From CADEER01 sp965216585 (GTDB lineage Bacteria > Desulfobacterota > Binatia > HRBIN30 > CADEER01), in assembly GCA_965216585.1 (NCBI GenBank), contig CBDCGC010000002.1, positions 611,334-675,333 on the forward strand: a stretch of 64,000 nt of DNA. The letters run 5' to 3'. Shown here piece by piece: positions 17,876-29,800 of the stretch; positions within the stretch are counted from its first letter, which is position 1; the number at the start of each line of letters is the position of its first letter. A program made the position numbers and the translations under genes. The notes under the pieces are model-generated. The model was not told the origin of the DNA. It saw only the letters and a list, made by a program, of their open reading frames with translations, and did not search any database.

Positions 17876-20800
17876 CGTCAGCAGCAGCCCATTGCTCTGG
17901 TAGCTCGGAACCAGCGTCTTCTGGTTGCCGATATCGAGCCCGGTGATGCTGTCGAACGTACCGCTGCGCGACGACCAGGTGTGCACGAGGAACGTGTCGC
18001 CGACGTCGGGTTCGTAGCCGGGGGCTAAGCTTATCGACACCGTACCTGCGAGGGTGGCAGCGCCAACGACCTCTATGCGACCAAAATCTGTCCCCACGTT
18101 CGTACCACTGAGTTGAACACTAACCGACGAAGTCGTCGAGTGGGAATATGGCCCGTTCGGACGCAGGATCCCTTGGAGCATTTCAATTGTGCCCGTGCTC
18201 GAGAGAATCCCGGAAGAAACCTCGGTCACTCCAGTCGAAGCGGTCTTTCGCAGGGTTCCTACGTTGAGAAAGGTTCCGGCCCCGTTGTATTGGTTGATCA
18301 ACCGGTCAGATTGGATTTCAAACAGGCCACTGTTCGTCAGCGTCGCGTTCAGAGATAGGGCGAGGTCTCCGTCGGTCCACAGAGCCGTCCCGTGGTTGCT
18401 CATCGCCCGGTCCACCGCGGTCTTCGATGCCGTACCGGCAAGGTTCATCGTCGCGCCTGCGGCCACCGTCGTTGCTCCGGCATCGCGCTGGAATCCCCCG
18501 GTCCAATCGAAGTTCCCGAGCACCGTGAGCGTACCCGTGCCTTCTACGTTTCCACCGAGCTGCTCGAGGTTCTCCACCGACACGTTTCCGGAGACTACGA
18601 GGTGGCCCAAGTCAACCCGGAGTGACCCGTTACCGGAGACGGTCGCCCCGTCCGCCAACTCATAGATGACCGAGCTCAAAGCCGGGTGAACATCAACCGT
18701 ACTGCCACTGCTCACGTCGAACTGCCCGGACGACACGCCTGCGCCGGTAAGCCGGAGAGACCCGGTCAACATTTCGACCGTACCGTCGTTGTTGAAAACG
18801 ACACCTGCAGTCGTCGTCCCAGCCGAGCTGAGCTTGCGCAAGGTTCCGAGGTTGAGGAAAGTTCCTGCCCCGTTGTACTGGTTGATCGACCGGTCAGATT
18901 GGATTTCAAACAGGCCACTGTTCGTCAGCGTCGCGTTCAGAGATAGGGCGAGGTCTCCGTCGGTCCACACAGCAGTTCCGTGATTGCTCATCGCCCGGTC
19001 CACCGCGGTCTTCGATGCCGTACCAGCAAGGTTCATCGTCGCGCCTGCGGCCACCGTCGTTGCTCCGGCATCGCGCTGGAATCCCCCGGTCCAATCGAAG
19101 TTCCCGAGCACCGTGAGCGTACCCGTGCCTTCTACGTTTCCACCGAGCTGCTCGAGGTTCTCCACCGACACGTTTCCGGAGACTACGAGGTGGCCCAAGT
19201 CAACCCGGAGTGACCCGTTACCGGAGACGGTCGCCCCGTCCGCCAACTCATAGATGACCGAGCTCAAAGCCGGGTGAACATCAACCGTACTGCCACTGCT
19301 CACGTCGAACTGCCCGGACGACACGCCTGCGCCGGTAAGCCGGAGAGACCCGGTCAACATTTCGACCGTACCGTCGTTGTTGAAAACGACGCCTGCAGTC
19401 GTCGTCCCAGCCGAGCTGAGCTTGCGCAAGGTTCCGAGGTTGAGGAAAGTTCCTGCCCCGTTGTACTGGTTGATCAACCGGTCAGATTGGATTTCAAACA
19501 GGCCACTGTTCGTCAGCGTCGCGTTCAGAGATAGGGCGAGGTCTCCGTCGGTCCACACAGCAGTTCCGTGATTGCTCATCGCCCGGTCCACCGCGGTCTT
19601 CGATGCCGTACCGGCAATGTTCATCGTCGCGCCTGCGGCCACCGTCGTTGCTCCGGCATCGCGCTGGAATCCCCCGGTCCAATCGAAGTTCCCGAGCACC
19701 GTGAGCGTACCCGTGCCTTCTACGTTTCCACCGAGCTGCTCGAGGTTCTCCACCGACACGTTTCCGGAGACTACGAGGTGGCCCAAGTCAACCCGGAGTG
19801 ACCCGTTACCGGAGACGGTCGCCCCGTCCGCCAACTCATAGATGACCGAGCTCAAAGCCGGGTGAACATCAACCGTACTGCCACTGCTCACGTCGAACTG
19901 CCCGGACGACACGCCTGCGCCGGTAAGCCGGAGAGACCCGGTCAACATTTCGACCGTACCGTCGTTGTTGAAAACGACGCCTGCAGTCGTCGTCCCAGCC
20001 GAGCTGAGCTTGCGCAAGGTTCCGAGGTTGAGGAAAGTTCCTGCCCCGTTGTACTGGTTGATCAACCGGTCAGATTGGATTTCAAACAGGCCACTGTTCG
20101 TCAGCGTCGCGTTCAGAGATAGGGCGAGGTCTCCGTCGGTCCACACAGCCGTCCCGTGGTTGCTCATCGCCCGGTCGACCGCGGTCTTCGATGCCGTACC
20201 AGCAAGGTTCATCGTCGCCCCTGCGACCACCGTCGTTGCTCCGGCATCGCGCTGGAATCCCCCACTCCAATCGAAGTTCCCGAGCACCGTGAGCGTACCC
20301 GTGCCTTCTACGTTTCCACCGAGCTGCTCGAGGTTCTCCACCGACACGTTTCCATCGATCGTCAATGTGCCCGAATCCACTCGGGCGATGCCGTCACCTG
20401 TAATCACAGTGCCATCCGCCAGCGTATGGTTGTTCACGACTTCCACCACAGCGCCGGGCGAAACCTCGAAACGACCTTCACTGGTGCCCGTCGACAACCG
20501 CAACCCATCACCGCGCACGCTGATGGTCCCCTGCGCGTTGTCTACGCCACCGCCGGTGAGCGTCAGGTTTTCGGCCAGGACGACGACGTTGCCGAGGATC
20601 TCCAACGACGGCCGGCTGCTCTGACCGTTGAGGGTGGTCAAATGCGCACCGCCGGAGCTCTCCCAGGCCGGTGCGGTGCTTCCCGCCGTGAAGCCACCTT
20701 TGATCGACAGTAGGGCAAACCCCGCCGCTGCATCGACCGTTGCGACGGCGGTGCCGGTGCTGGTGTAGGTGCCCGTCGCGATGCGGATCTCGTCGCCGCT

Positions 20801-23800
20801 TGCAGCCAAGTCGATGGCGGCCTGGATCGAGGTGAGCGCGTTCACGTTGGTGCACACCGCCGTGTTGGTGGCGCTGGCGGACGTCGCAACGCAGTAGATG
20901 CTGCCCGGCGCCGGGATGTCGGTCGGAGTCGGCGTGAGTGTGTAGGTCGGTGTCGGCGTATCGGTCGGTGTCGGCGTATCGGTCGGTGTCGGCGTATCGG
21001 TCGGCGTCGGGGTGATGGTCGGTGTGTCGGTCACCGTCGGTGTCCGGGTTTCCGTCGGCGTCTGAGTCACGGTCGGCGTGTCGCTCGGTGTGTAGGTGCT
21101 CGTCGGTGTCGCCGTGTCCGTCGCCGTAGGTGTCTGGGTCGGTGTCGGCGTCTCGGTAAACGTCGGTGTCGGCGTTGCCGTATCGGTAGGCGTCGGCGTC
21201 GCCGTGGCGACGACTACGCTGAAGCTCTGCGCCGCTGCATCGGTCTGGTCGATGCCGTCGCTGACGCTGAGATCGATCACCACGGGGTTGGCGCTGGCGG
21301 CGGTGACGGTGAGCTCGGTGCTCTCGCCCGTCGGGCTGCTGAGCGTCGCCACGCCGGCATCGGCCGTCACCGTCCAGAAGTAGGACAGCGGATGGCCGTT
21401 GGCGTCGGTGGATGCCGCGGCGTCGAGGACGTAGGTGTCGCCGACTACCAGCGTTGTCGTAACCACCTGCCCGCCCGGGGTGCGCACCTCGAACACTGCG
21501 CTCGGCGGCGTGTTGGCGGTGATCTGCACCACGGCCTGCGCCGGTGGGTCGCTGATCTGCCCCGCCGTGTTCACTCCCTCGACACCGAGAACGACGTCGC
21601 GCGGGTCGGGATCTCCCCCATCGAGCAGGGGCAGCGGTAGCTGAAGCTGGTACTGCTCTACGCACACCGGCAGAGCGTTGGAGCCGGAGGTGTCGATGCC
21701 CACCGGGTTCCCGTCCACCTCGAAGTGCGCCTCGGTGATGTTGGAGCTGATCGCACACGCCTTCACCGTCACCTGCGAGCCCTCCAGATAGACCGTACCC
21801 GCGGTGGGCTCGACGATCTGCATCGACGGCCCGCCGACCGCCACCTGGCGCGGCGGCGAGACCTGCTGGTTGCCGGCGGCGTCGGTGGCAGTGGCGGTAA
21901 AGGTGATCGTCCCGTTGCTCTGGCCGCTGGTGTCGTAGTCAAAGAAGGTGTGGGAGACGCTCTTCGGATCGGCGCTCAGATCCGGGCCTGGGCTGAGCAC
22001 CTCGCTGCTCTCCTGCACCGCGCCGACGCCGTCGACGTGGATGCGCCGCGCCACTACCTCGAGTGCGTCGATGCCGACGGCGTCGCCGGCTACGACACTT
22101 ACGTTCACCAGCGTTCCCGGCACCACCGCCTGCAGCGCCGGCGCGGTGACCTGCACGCTCGGGGCGACGCCGTCAGACAGCGTGATCGCCTGCTCGGGCG
22201 GGCTCGCAGCGCCCAGCCCGGTGATGTCGACCGCATCGATGCTCACCAGATCAAAGCCGTCGAAGGCGGGGTCGACTCCGATCAAATTGGGATCGAGCCC
22301 GGCCGGTACCGGCACCGAGAAGCTGACCGTCACCGGGTCGGTGGTTGGGGTCAGGTGGCGCACGTGGGCGCTGCCGAAGGCGACGACCCGCACCTCGGCC
22401 AGACCGAGGTCGTCCTGGGCCTGCACCTCGATGTCCATCACCTCGCCGGTGGCGTAGGCGGGCGGTGTGCCCTCGCCCACGAAGTCGACGCTGAGAATCT
22501 GCGGCGGCGCGTTGGCCGCCGTGGTCACGGTGAAATCCACTCCGTCGCTGCGATTGCCCGCATAGTCGGTGGCGTAGGCGGTGTAGACGACCGAGCCGCC
22601 TGCCGGCAGGGTCGGGGCGATGAACGCATGCTCGAACGGCGCCTGGTTGTCGGAGGAGACCACCTGCCCCGCCACCTCGAAGTCGACCGCCAGCACGTCG
22701 GTGTCGGGCGAGGTCGCGGTGAGCACCACCGTCTGCCCGACCGTAGCCGGCATCACCACGCTGGCATTGAGGGTGATCGATGGCGGGTCACTATCCAGCG
22801 TGTCGACTTGGGCCGTCTCCAGCGCCGGATCCTGTCCGTTGCTCGACAGATCCTCCCAGTGCTCGATCTCCAGCGTAAACGTCAGACCATCTACGAGCGG
22901 CTGGATGGGCCGGAAGGTGGTGCGCCTCCCCCCCTGGCTGGGTAGCACGACTCCCGCCAGCTGCGTGCCGCCGACTGCTCCCTGCCACAGGCGCAGTGCG
23001 TCGGCCTCGGTGTGCGGGCTCCTCACCCGCACCGCCTCGCTCCAGTCGACCACCACGTCGCCGCGCACCAGGATCACCCGCTCGATCGTGGGATCGGTCT
23101 CGTCGGCGGTCTGGAAGGTGTAGACCACCCGCTCCAGCAGCGGCCGGCCGCGCAGGTCGGCAATCGCCTGGGCGAGCTCGACCGTGATCAGCTCGAACTC
23201 CGGCAGCAGTTCGTCCGGGACGAGGGTCACGGAAGCCTGCCCGCTTGCGTTGTCGATCGGAACGACCGGGGTGTAGTCGAGCGCCGTCTCACCGGCGCGC
23301 AAGGTGATGGCTCCGTTCGGAATCACCACCTCTTCGCTGAAGTCGATGGCAATCTGCGCCGCTCTGGCCACGTTGGTCTCTCCGGCCTGCGGCGAGACGG
23401 GGATCACCTCCGGTACCGTGTCGTCGAGCTCGAGGTCACCGAGATCTAGCGTCGGTATGTCGGGTGGATCGGAATCGATGAGATCGCCGCCGGCGGTGGT
23501 GATGCCGTAGACCTCTTCACTCACCGCTGCGCTCACCTGCCCGAGCGGGACTCCTTCGATCGTAAAGGTCCCGTCCGGCGCCGTGAGCTGCGAGAGCAAC
23601 ACGTTCGGTTTGAAGGGCATGGTGAGGATCACCAGCGCGCCCTCTACCGGCTGCCCACCCGCCGCGGCCGAGGCCAGCACCCGGCCCGTCACCACGCCGG
23701 CTGCTTCGAGGCGGATATCGAGAGGCTCGGGCGCGGCGATCACGTCGCCGTCGTACTCGAGCACGCCGCTCTCCGTGCCGCTCAGACTTCCGTCGGTGGC

Positions 23801-26800
23801 CACCACGGCAAAGGCGCCGATCGGTACGTCGAGAAAGGAGTAGGTGCCATCGGTGCTGGAGGAGAATCCCAGCAGCTCGGTCACCAGCGGGCTACTCTGG
23901 TCCACGCGGGTGAGCGTCAGCGCGGCGTTTGGTACCGGAGTTACTCCGTCGCTTTCGAACACCGTCCCGTGCACCTCGCCGGTGCCGATGAAGATCACAT
24001 CGGAGACCGCGATCTCGCCGTCTACACCCAGCCTGCCGCCTACCACACCACCGTCGTTTCCTCCCTGCTCGCGCCCGACTACCTCAAAACCTTCGAGCGG
24101 TACGTGAGGAAAGACGTAGCCGCCGTTTTCGTCGGCAAACACCGACTCCTGTCGCCCGCCGTCGGTCGTCAGGGTCAGCACGGCAAACGGCACCGCGCTC
24201 TGGCCGTCTGCCTGGTAGACCGTGCCGCGCACTTCGCCGTAGCCCTCCACAGTGATGTTCACCACCAGCTCGTCGTCCTCGCTGGCAACGAACCCGTCCT
24301 CACTGCCCATCGCCTCGCTGACGATGTCGGTGGCGGTGACGGTGAAGTCCCCGGCCGGCACCCGGTCGATCACGTAGGTACCGCTCAGATTGGTACTGGT
24401 GGTCAGCGACCCCGGGCCGAAGAACGACTCGTCGCGAATCTGCCCCGCGGGGCGCACCAGCATCTCGGAGCGCAGCTCAACCCGCGCGTTCTCGATTGCG
24501 TCTCCCGCCTGACGGCTCACCACGCCGCTCACCTGCCCCACGGCAAGCATGCTGATGTCAATCTGGCGCTCGGCGCCGGGCGAGTCGATGATGATCTGAT
24601 TGCCCAGCGCGTCGGTCGTGGCAAAGCCGATGCGCCCGGTGCGCGGGTCGAAGAATTCCAGCCCAATCTCCTCGGTCGGCTCGACCGAGACGGCATCGAA
24701 CGAATACTCTCCCTGGTCGTCGGCGCTGGTGTAGAGATCGATCTCGCCCACGCCGCCGCGCGACAGCCGCACCTCGCCAAACGGTACCGGTGTCGTTCCT
24801 GCCGCATCGTAGAGCGTGCCGTGGACCCGGCCCGCGGTGGAGAGCTGGATGGTGATCTGCTCCACCTGCTGCCCGTCGACGAACACCTCCGCACTGCCGC
24901 TGCCCCGCGGCGGCGTCTCGCCGCCGGGCAGCACCGCGCTCACCGAGAAGCGGCCCTCGGGTATGCCGGCGTAGCTGACGATGCCACTTGCCGGGGTCAC
25001 CTCGGTCTGAAACGGCGGCAGCAGCGGTGCTACGGGTGAGCCACTGACCAGATCGACCCGCGCCCCGGCCACCGGATCGCCGCTGACGTCGTCCACCACC
25101 AACACGTCGACACTGCCCTGGCCGAGCAGGTTGACGTCGACCACCACCTCGTCGCCGTTGACCGAGCTGGCGTAGACGATGCCGAGATTGCCGGTGAGTG
25201 GATCGCGGGCCCAGACCCGGAACGGACCGGGGGCCACAGGGCCGAAGGCAAATTCGCCTTCTTCGGTATCCCGATACTGCTCGGAATCTTCGTCGTCGAT
25301 GTAGGTGACCAAAATGTCGTCCCCACCTTTTCGGCCATCGGGGAGGTAGACGGTACCCACCACCGAAGCTCCATCACCGAGGCGCAGGCAGTGGTTCTGG
25401 GTCTCGGGATCGGGGTCCGTCGGCGGGGCCTTTGACGATATCGCCGCCGAGCCCCCGGCAAATACGGCATCCTGCCCCTCGACCGCCAGTCGGTAGCGCA
25501 GCCCTGTCGGCACCTGCACCTCGAACGTCCCCACCCCGCAGTACACCTCGCCGGGGCACTCGGCCGTGCAGTTGCTCACATCTGTCGGGCTCGACGACGC
25601 CACCTGCTCGGTCTCTGAATCGAGCGTGCCGCGACCGTTGTAGACCTGGCGGGTGAAGGTGACGTTGGCCGCGGTCGGCTGGTACGGATCACCCGGGTTC
25701 GGACGGCTCAGCACCACGGCGCGGATCGTGCGCAGGCCGACCAGTTGCAAGTCCTCGTCGATCACCTGGCCGTGCACGGCGAGTTGGCGGCCCTCGCGGG
25801 CACCGTCGCCGTTCGCGCCGCCTATCCCCAACGAATAGAGGGTCGACAGTGGCGCCTGCGTAAACGTGAACCTGCCGTTGCCATCGGTCGACTGGCGATC
25901 CCAGATCGAGTCCTCCAGCCACAGGTACACCTCGGCGCCGGCAATGGCCGCGCCGCCCGAGTCGCGGAGAATGCCGGTGATCGTCCCTCGCCCGCCGAGC
26001 CGGATCGTCACCGACACCTGCTCGCCCGGCTCGCCGACGTCGACCTCCGCCTCGCCCTGCGCCCCGGTCACCGGGTCGTAGGCCCTGAGCTTCTGCCGGC
26101 CTACTCCCACCTGCTCGATGGTGAAGTTCCCCGCCGCGTCGGCCTCGACCAGCACCACCCCGCCGATCACCTGCACGCCCGCTCCCGGGCTGCCGTCGTC
26201 GTGCACCACCGAGCCCAAAATCCTCGCCGTGCCGGGCAAGATCACGTTGGCTTCCACCGTCGAGGCGGCCACCACGTCGATCAGCCGCGTCGCCTCCTCG
26301 GCCGTGCCCTGGCGCACGGCGCGGATCTCGTACGGCCCGGCCGGGATTCCACTGATACGAAACGCACCCGCACTGTCGGTTACGGTCTCGAGCAGCACTG
26401 TGTCGTCGAACAAGGCGACGACGATGCCCCCTCCCGCCGGTACCGGCGGGTTGGTGCCGGTAGCCGCCTCGTAGACCGTCCCCTCCACCGTGCCCAGGCT
26501 GTCGAAGGCATTGATGTCGACGGTGATCGTCCCACCGGCAGCCGGCAGCTCGGCGCCGACGGCACCCTCGAGGGCGACTCCGGTGGGGTCGTCCTCGGGC
26601 GGCGTGTACGATGCGGTGACGTACAAGCTGCCGACACCGACGTTGTTGAGCTCGTAGTAGCCGTCTGCGCTGGTCACCCCGCGCCGCTCACTGCCGTCGG
26701 TCAGCGTGTGCACGACGACGTTGGCGCCGGCCAAACCGTCGCCACTGGCCGCCTCGACGACGCGCCCGACCACGCGGCCCACCCCGAGCATGGTGAGGTC

Positions 26801-29800
26801 GACCTGGCGCATCTGCCCCTCGAACGTGATCGAGGTGCGCCTCTCGGCCTGCTGCGAGGTCTCCGGGTCGGTGGCGCGCACGCGAAACGGCTCGATGCCC
26901 AAGAGCGTCTGGCCGTCGCCGACGAAGTCGAAGCGGTAGTAGCCCTCTGCGTCCGTGCTCGCCACGCCGGTGAGGATCTCCACCGGCAACCCGGTGATGT
27001 CGTCGGTGAAGAACTCGCGCAGCTCGACGCGCGCCAGCGCGATCGGGGTTCCGTCGCCGCGGCGCACGTACCCCTGCAAGATGCCGCCCATCGGCTGCTC
27101 GAAGTCCGGCTGCACCTCTCGAGTCGTCAGCTCTTCGCCACCGGTGATCAGCGGATTGCCCGCTGGGTCGGCAAAGCCGCCCACCGATAGGGTGTAGTCG
27201 AAAAAGCGCGAGACCGATGAGAAGAAGTTGACGAACAGGATGCGCCCCCTCGGCAGCAGACGCGTGCGCTTCATTCGGTTGGACGTGACCGGCCCCAGCT
27301 CGGCGGGGAAACCGTCGTCGCGGTAGCGCACCATATACGTTGCCGGATCGACGGTTGCCGGGTCGATTGCCTCATCGAAGAGAATCGCCACCACCCGCCC
27401 GCGCTCGAGCGGGTCGGCCTCCGGGATCTGGCGCATGCCGATCACCGACGGCCCTTGGCTCTGGTCGTAGTCGGTTGCGGTGGCCGTGCTCACCACGGCG
27501 CTCGCGGCGTCGAAGAGATCGAGCATAGCGGCCGAGTCGGCCGAGAGGGTTAGGTGCAGCGTCTCGCCCGCCGCGACGGGGATGTCCGTAAAAACGAAAC
27601 GGCGCGCCTCACCACCAGCACCGGGGGCCAGCACGCTCAGCGTCGTGGTCGCGGTGCTGGCGGTGGGGTTGGTGAGGGAGAAGACGAAGGGCTCGGCGGG
27701 ATCTTCGGAGGTCAGGTCGCGCCCGATCACCGCCAGCTCACCACTGAAGTCAGCACCATCCTCGAAACCGAGCAGGCTGGCGCCGGGGATTTCGCGCTCT
27801 ATTGCTGTATTCGTATCAGGACAGCGGCCGCTGGCCTGCGCCGCGGCGCTGCCGGCACAGCCGCTGACGGCGTTTCCGCCGGAGTCGGTGATGGACAGGT
27901 TCACCTCTCCCGTCGCCAGTACAGAGATGTAATCACCGCGGTAGGCCTCGGCGGCGCCGAAGTCCGCATGCAGCTCTTCTAGTGTTGGGCATCCCGTCTC
28001 GCCCGCCTGACAGGTGAGCTCCTGGGCCAACGCTTCGGCCAGGTCATGCCCTGCTCTGGACAGCCGCATGACCTCGTCGAAACCCGCCCCCGCCTGCTCG
28101 TTCCCCGCCCAGTCGAGCCACAGCTCCATCAGCGAGCGCCGACCCATCTCGCCGATCCTCACCCGCAGACCCGCCTCGGCCAGCTCCAGGGCGCGGATCC
28201 TCACCAACTGCGCCGATATGTCCGCGCTCAGCCCGACGTTCTGCTCGGGCGGTGCGCTGGCCGCGCTGTAGGCCAGGCCGAGTACCCGCAGCGCCTCGGT
28301 AACGAAATCCTCGGGGAGATCGTGGGCGTACGGGGGCAAGATGAGTGTGTCGGGAGAGAGAGGGATACCGAGATCTCCCACCCCGGTGCGAAAGACGAAG
28401 CCGCCGGTGAGACTCGCTCCCGGCTCGGGGGCAAATACCGAGGCGGTGACCCGCCCGTTTCTTCTCGCGATGAACTGGTACTCCACCACCTCGGCGTCGC
28501 CCGCATCCAGTGTGGGCACCACCGTCGTGCCCAGCAGCGGATCGCCGCCGCACAGACTTCCGTCGGTGTGGGAGTTTGCCACCAGCGTTGCACCGCTGAT
28601 CTTGTTCGGATCGAGGTTCACCTTCACGCAGCTCACGTCGGTGGGTGGGATTTCCTGGTCGACGTTATGGACGGTGATGAACACCGAGTAGGTCTCGCCG
28701 GCTCTGACCACCTCCGGGTGCGAGATCGACATGCTGAGCGTCGGGTGGCGCACCAGCACCGTTCCGGTGGCCGTGCCCTCGAGCGGCACCGGGTCCTGGC
28801 CGGGGATCTGCAACTCCGCTTTGATCGTCACCTTCAGCCGGTGCGTGCCCACCGAGCGGCCCTCTACGAGAAAGAGCCCTTGCCCCTCCTCGCCCGGGCC
28901 GAAGGCCGGCTCTCCGGTGGCGGCGTTGCTAACCTCGGCGCACAGCAGAGGATCGATCGTCGGTTCGCACAGCTCATGTAGGTCCTGCGCTTCTTCGGTC
29001 TCGGCCGGGCGCAGTGGGTCGTCGGCTTCGTTTGGCAGAGCCGGGTCGTCCACCACTCCGTTTGCCCCCAGCGGCAGCTCCAGCTCGGCTGCGGCAGAGG
29101 TGATCACCAGGTTACTGCCCGGCGGGGTGACGTTGGAGACGAGGAGGACGGTTTCAAAGAACTGGTTCAAGAACGCGATGTTCCCCGGCACCACCAGCAC
29201 GCCGGGGATCGGCGGAATGTCCACCGGTGGGAACTCGGGCGGGATTTTCAGCACCAGGCCGGTCACATCGAAGGCCGGCACCTCGAGCGCGGCCGGATCG
29301 GGCGGGAAGGAGAAATTGATGTCCCCCTCTTCGGGCACCTCATCATCGGTGGGAAAGAGCGCATCGAAGGCAATCTCCACCGGATCGGAGTCGGTGCCGA
29401 GGCCGAAGGTGAACGAGAACGCGGTGAAGTTATCGTCACCGATGACGATCCCGCGCTCGCGGATCTCATCGAGTGACAAGGGGCGCGTCGACAGGTTCTG
29501 CACGATCACCCGCTCGACGACGCGAATGGTGAGCGCGCTCGGTGATGCCACCAGCACCACAGCCCCGGAGGAGTCGACCAGGTGTAGGTCGTCGACGGTG
29601 TAGTTCCCCGGCTCGAGTAGTGGTGGGCCTATCAGCAGGTCCTCGATGGATTCTGTCGTAGTCCCGATCTCCAGGTTCGCTCCCAACGGCGCGGAGATGT
29701 CCTGGCTGATACCATTGCCGCTCAGGTGCCCGCGCACGACCGTGGCGGCAAAAAGCGCATCAGTACTCACGTCCACACCGGCACCGTCCTCTACGCGGGT

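Noticed and set aside
18252..20350. Repeats considered as a CRISPR array
   Set aside because: Units are 588 bases with no spacers and code for protein in frame.
20925..21400. Plus-strand frames rich in VGVGVGV
   Set aside because: They are the reverse of the Thr-Pro linker codons in the giant genes (also at 17.7 and 37.7 kb) and have no gene features.
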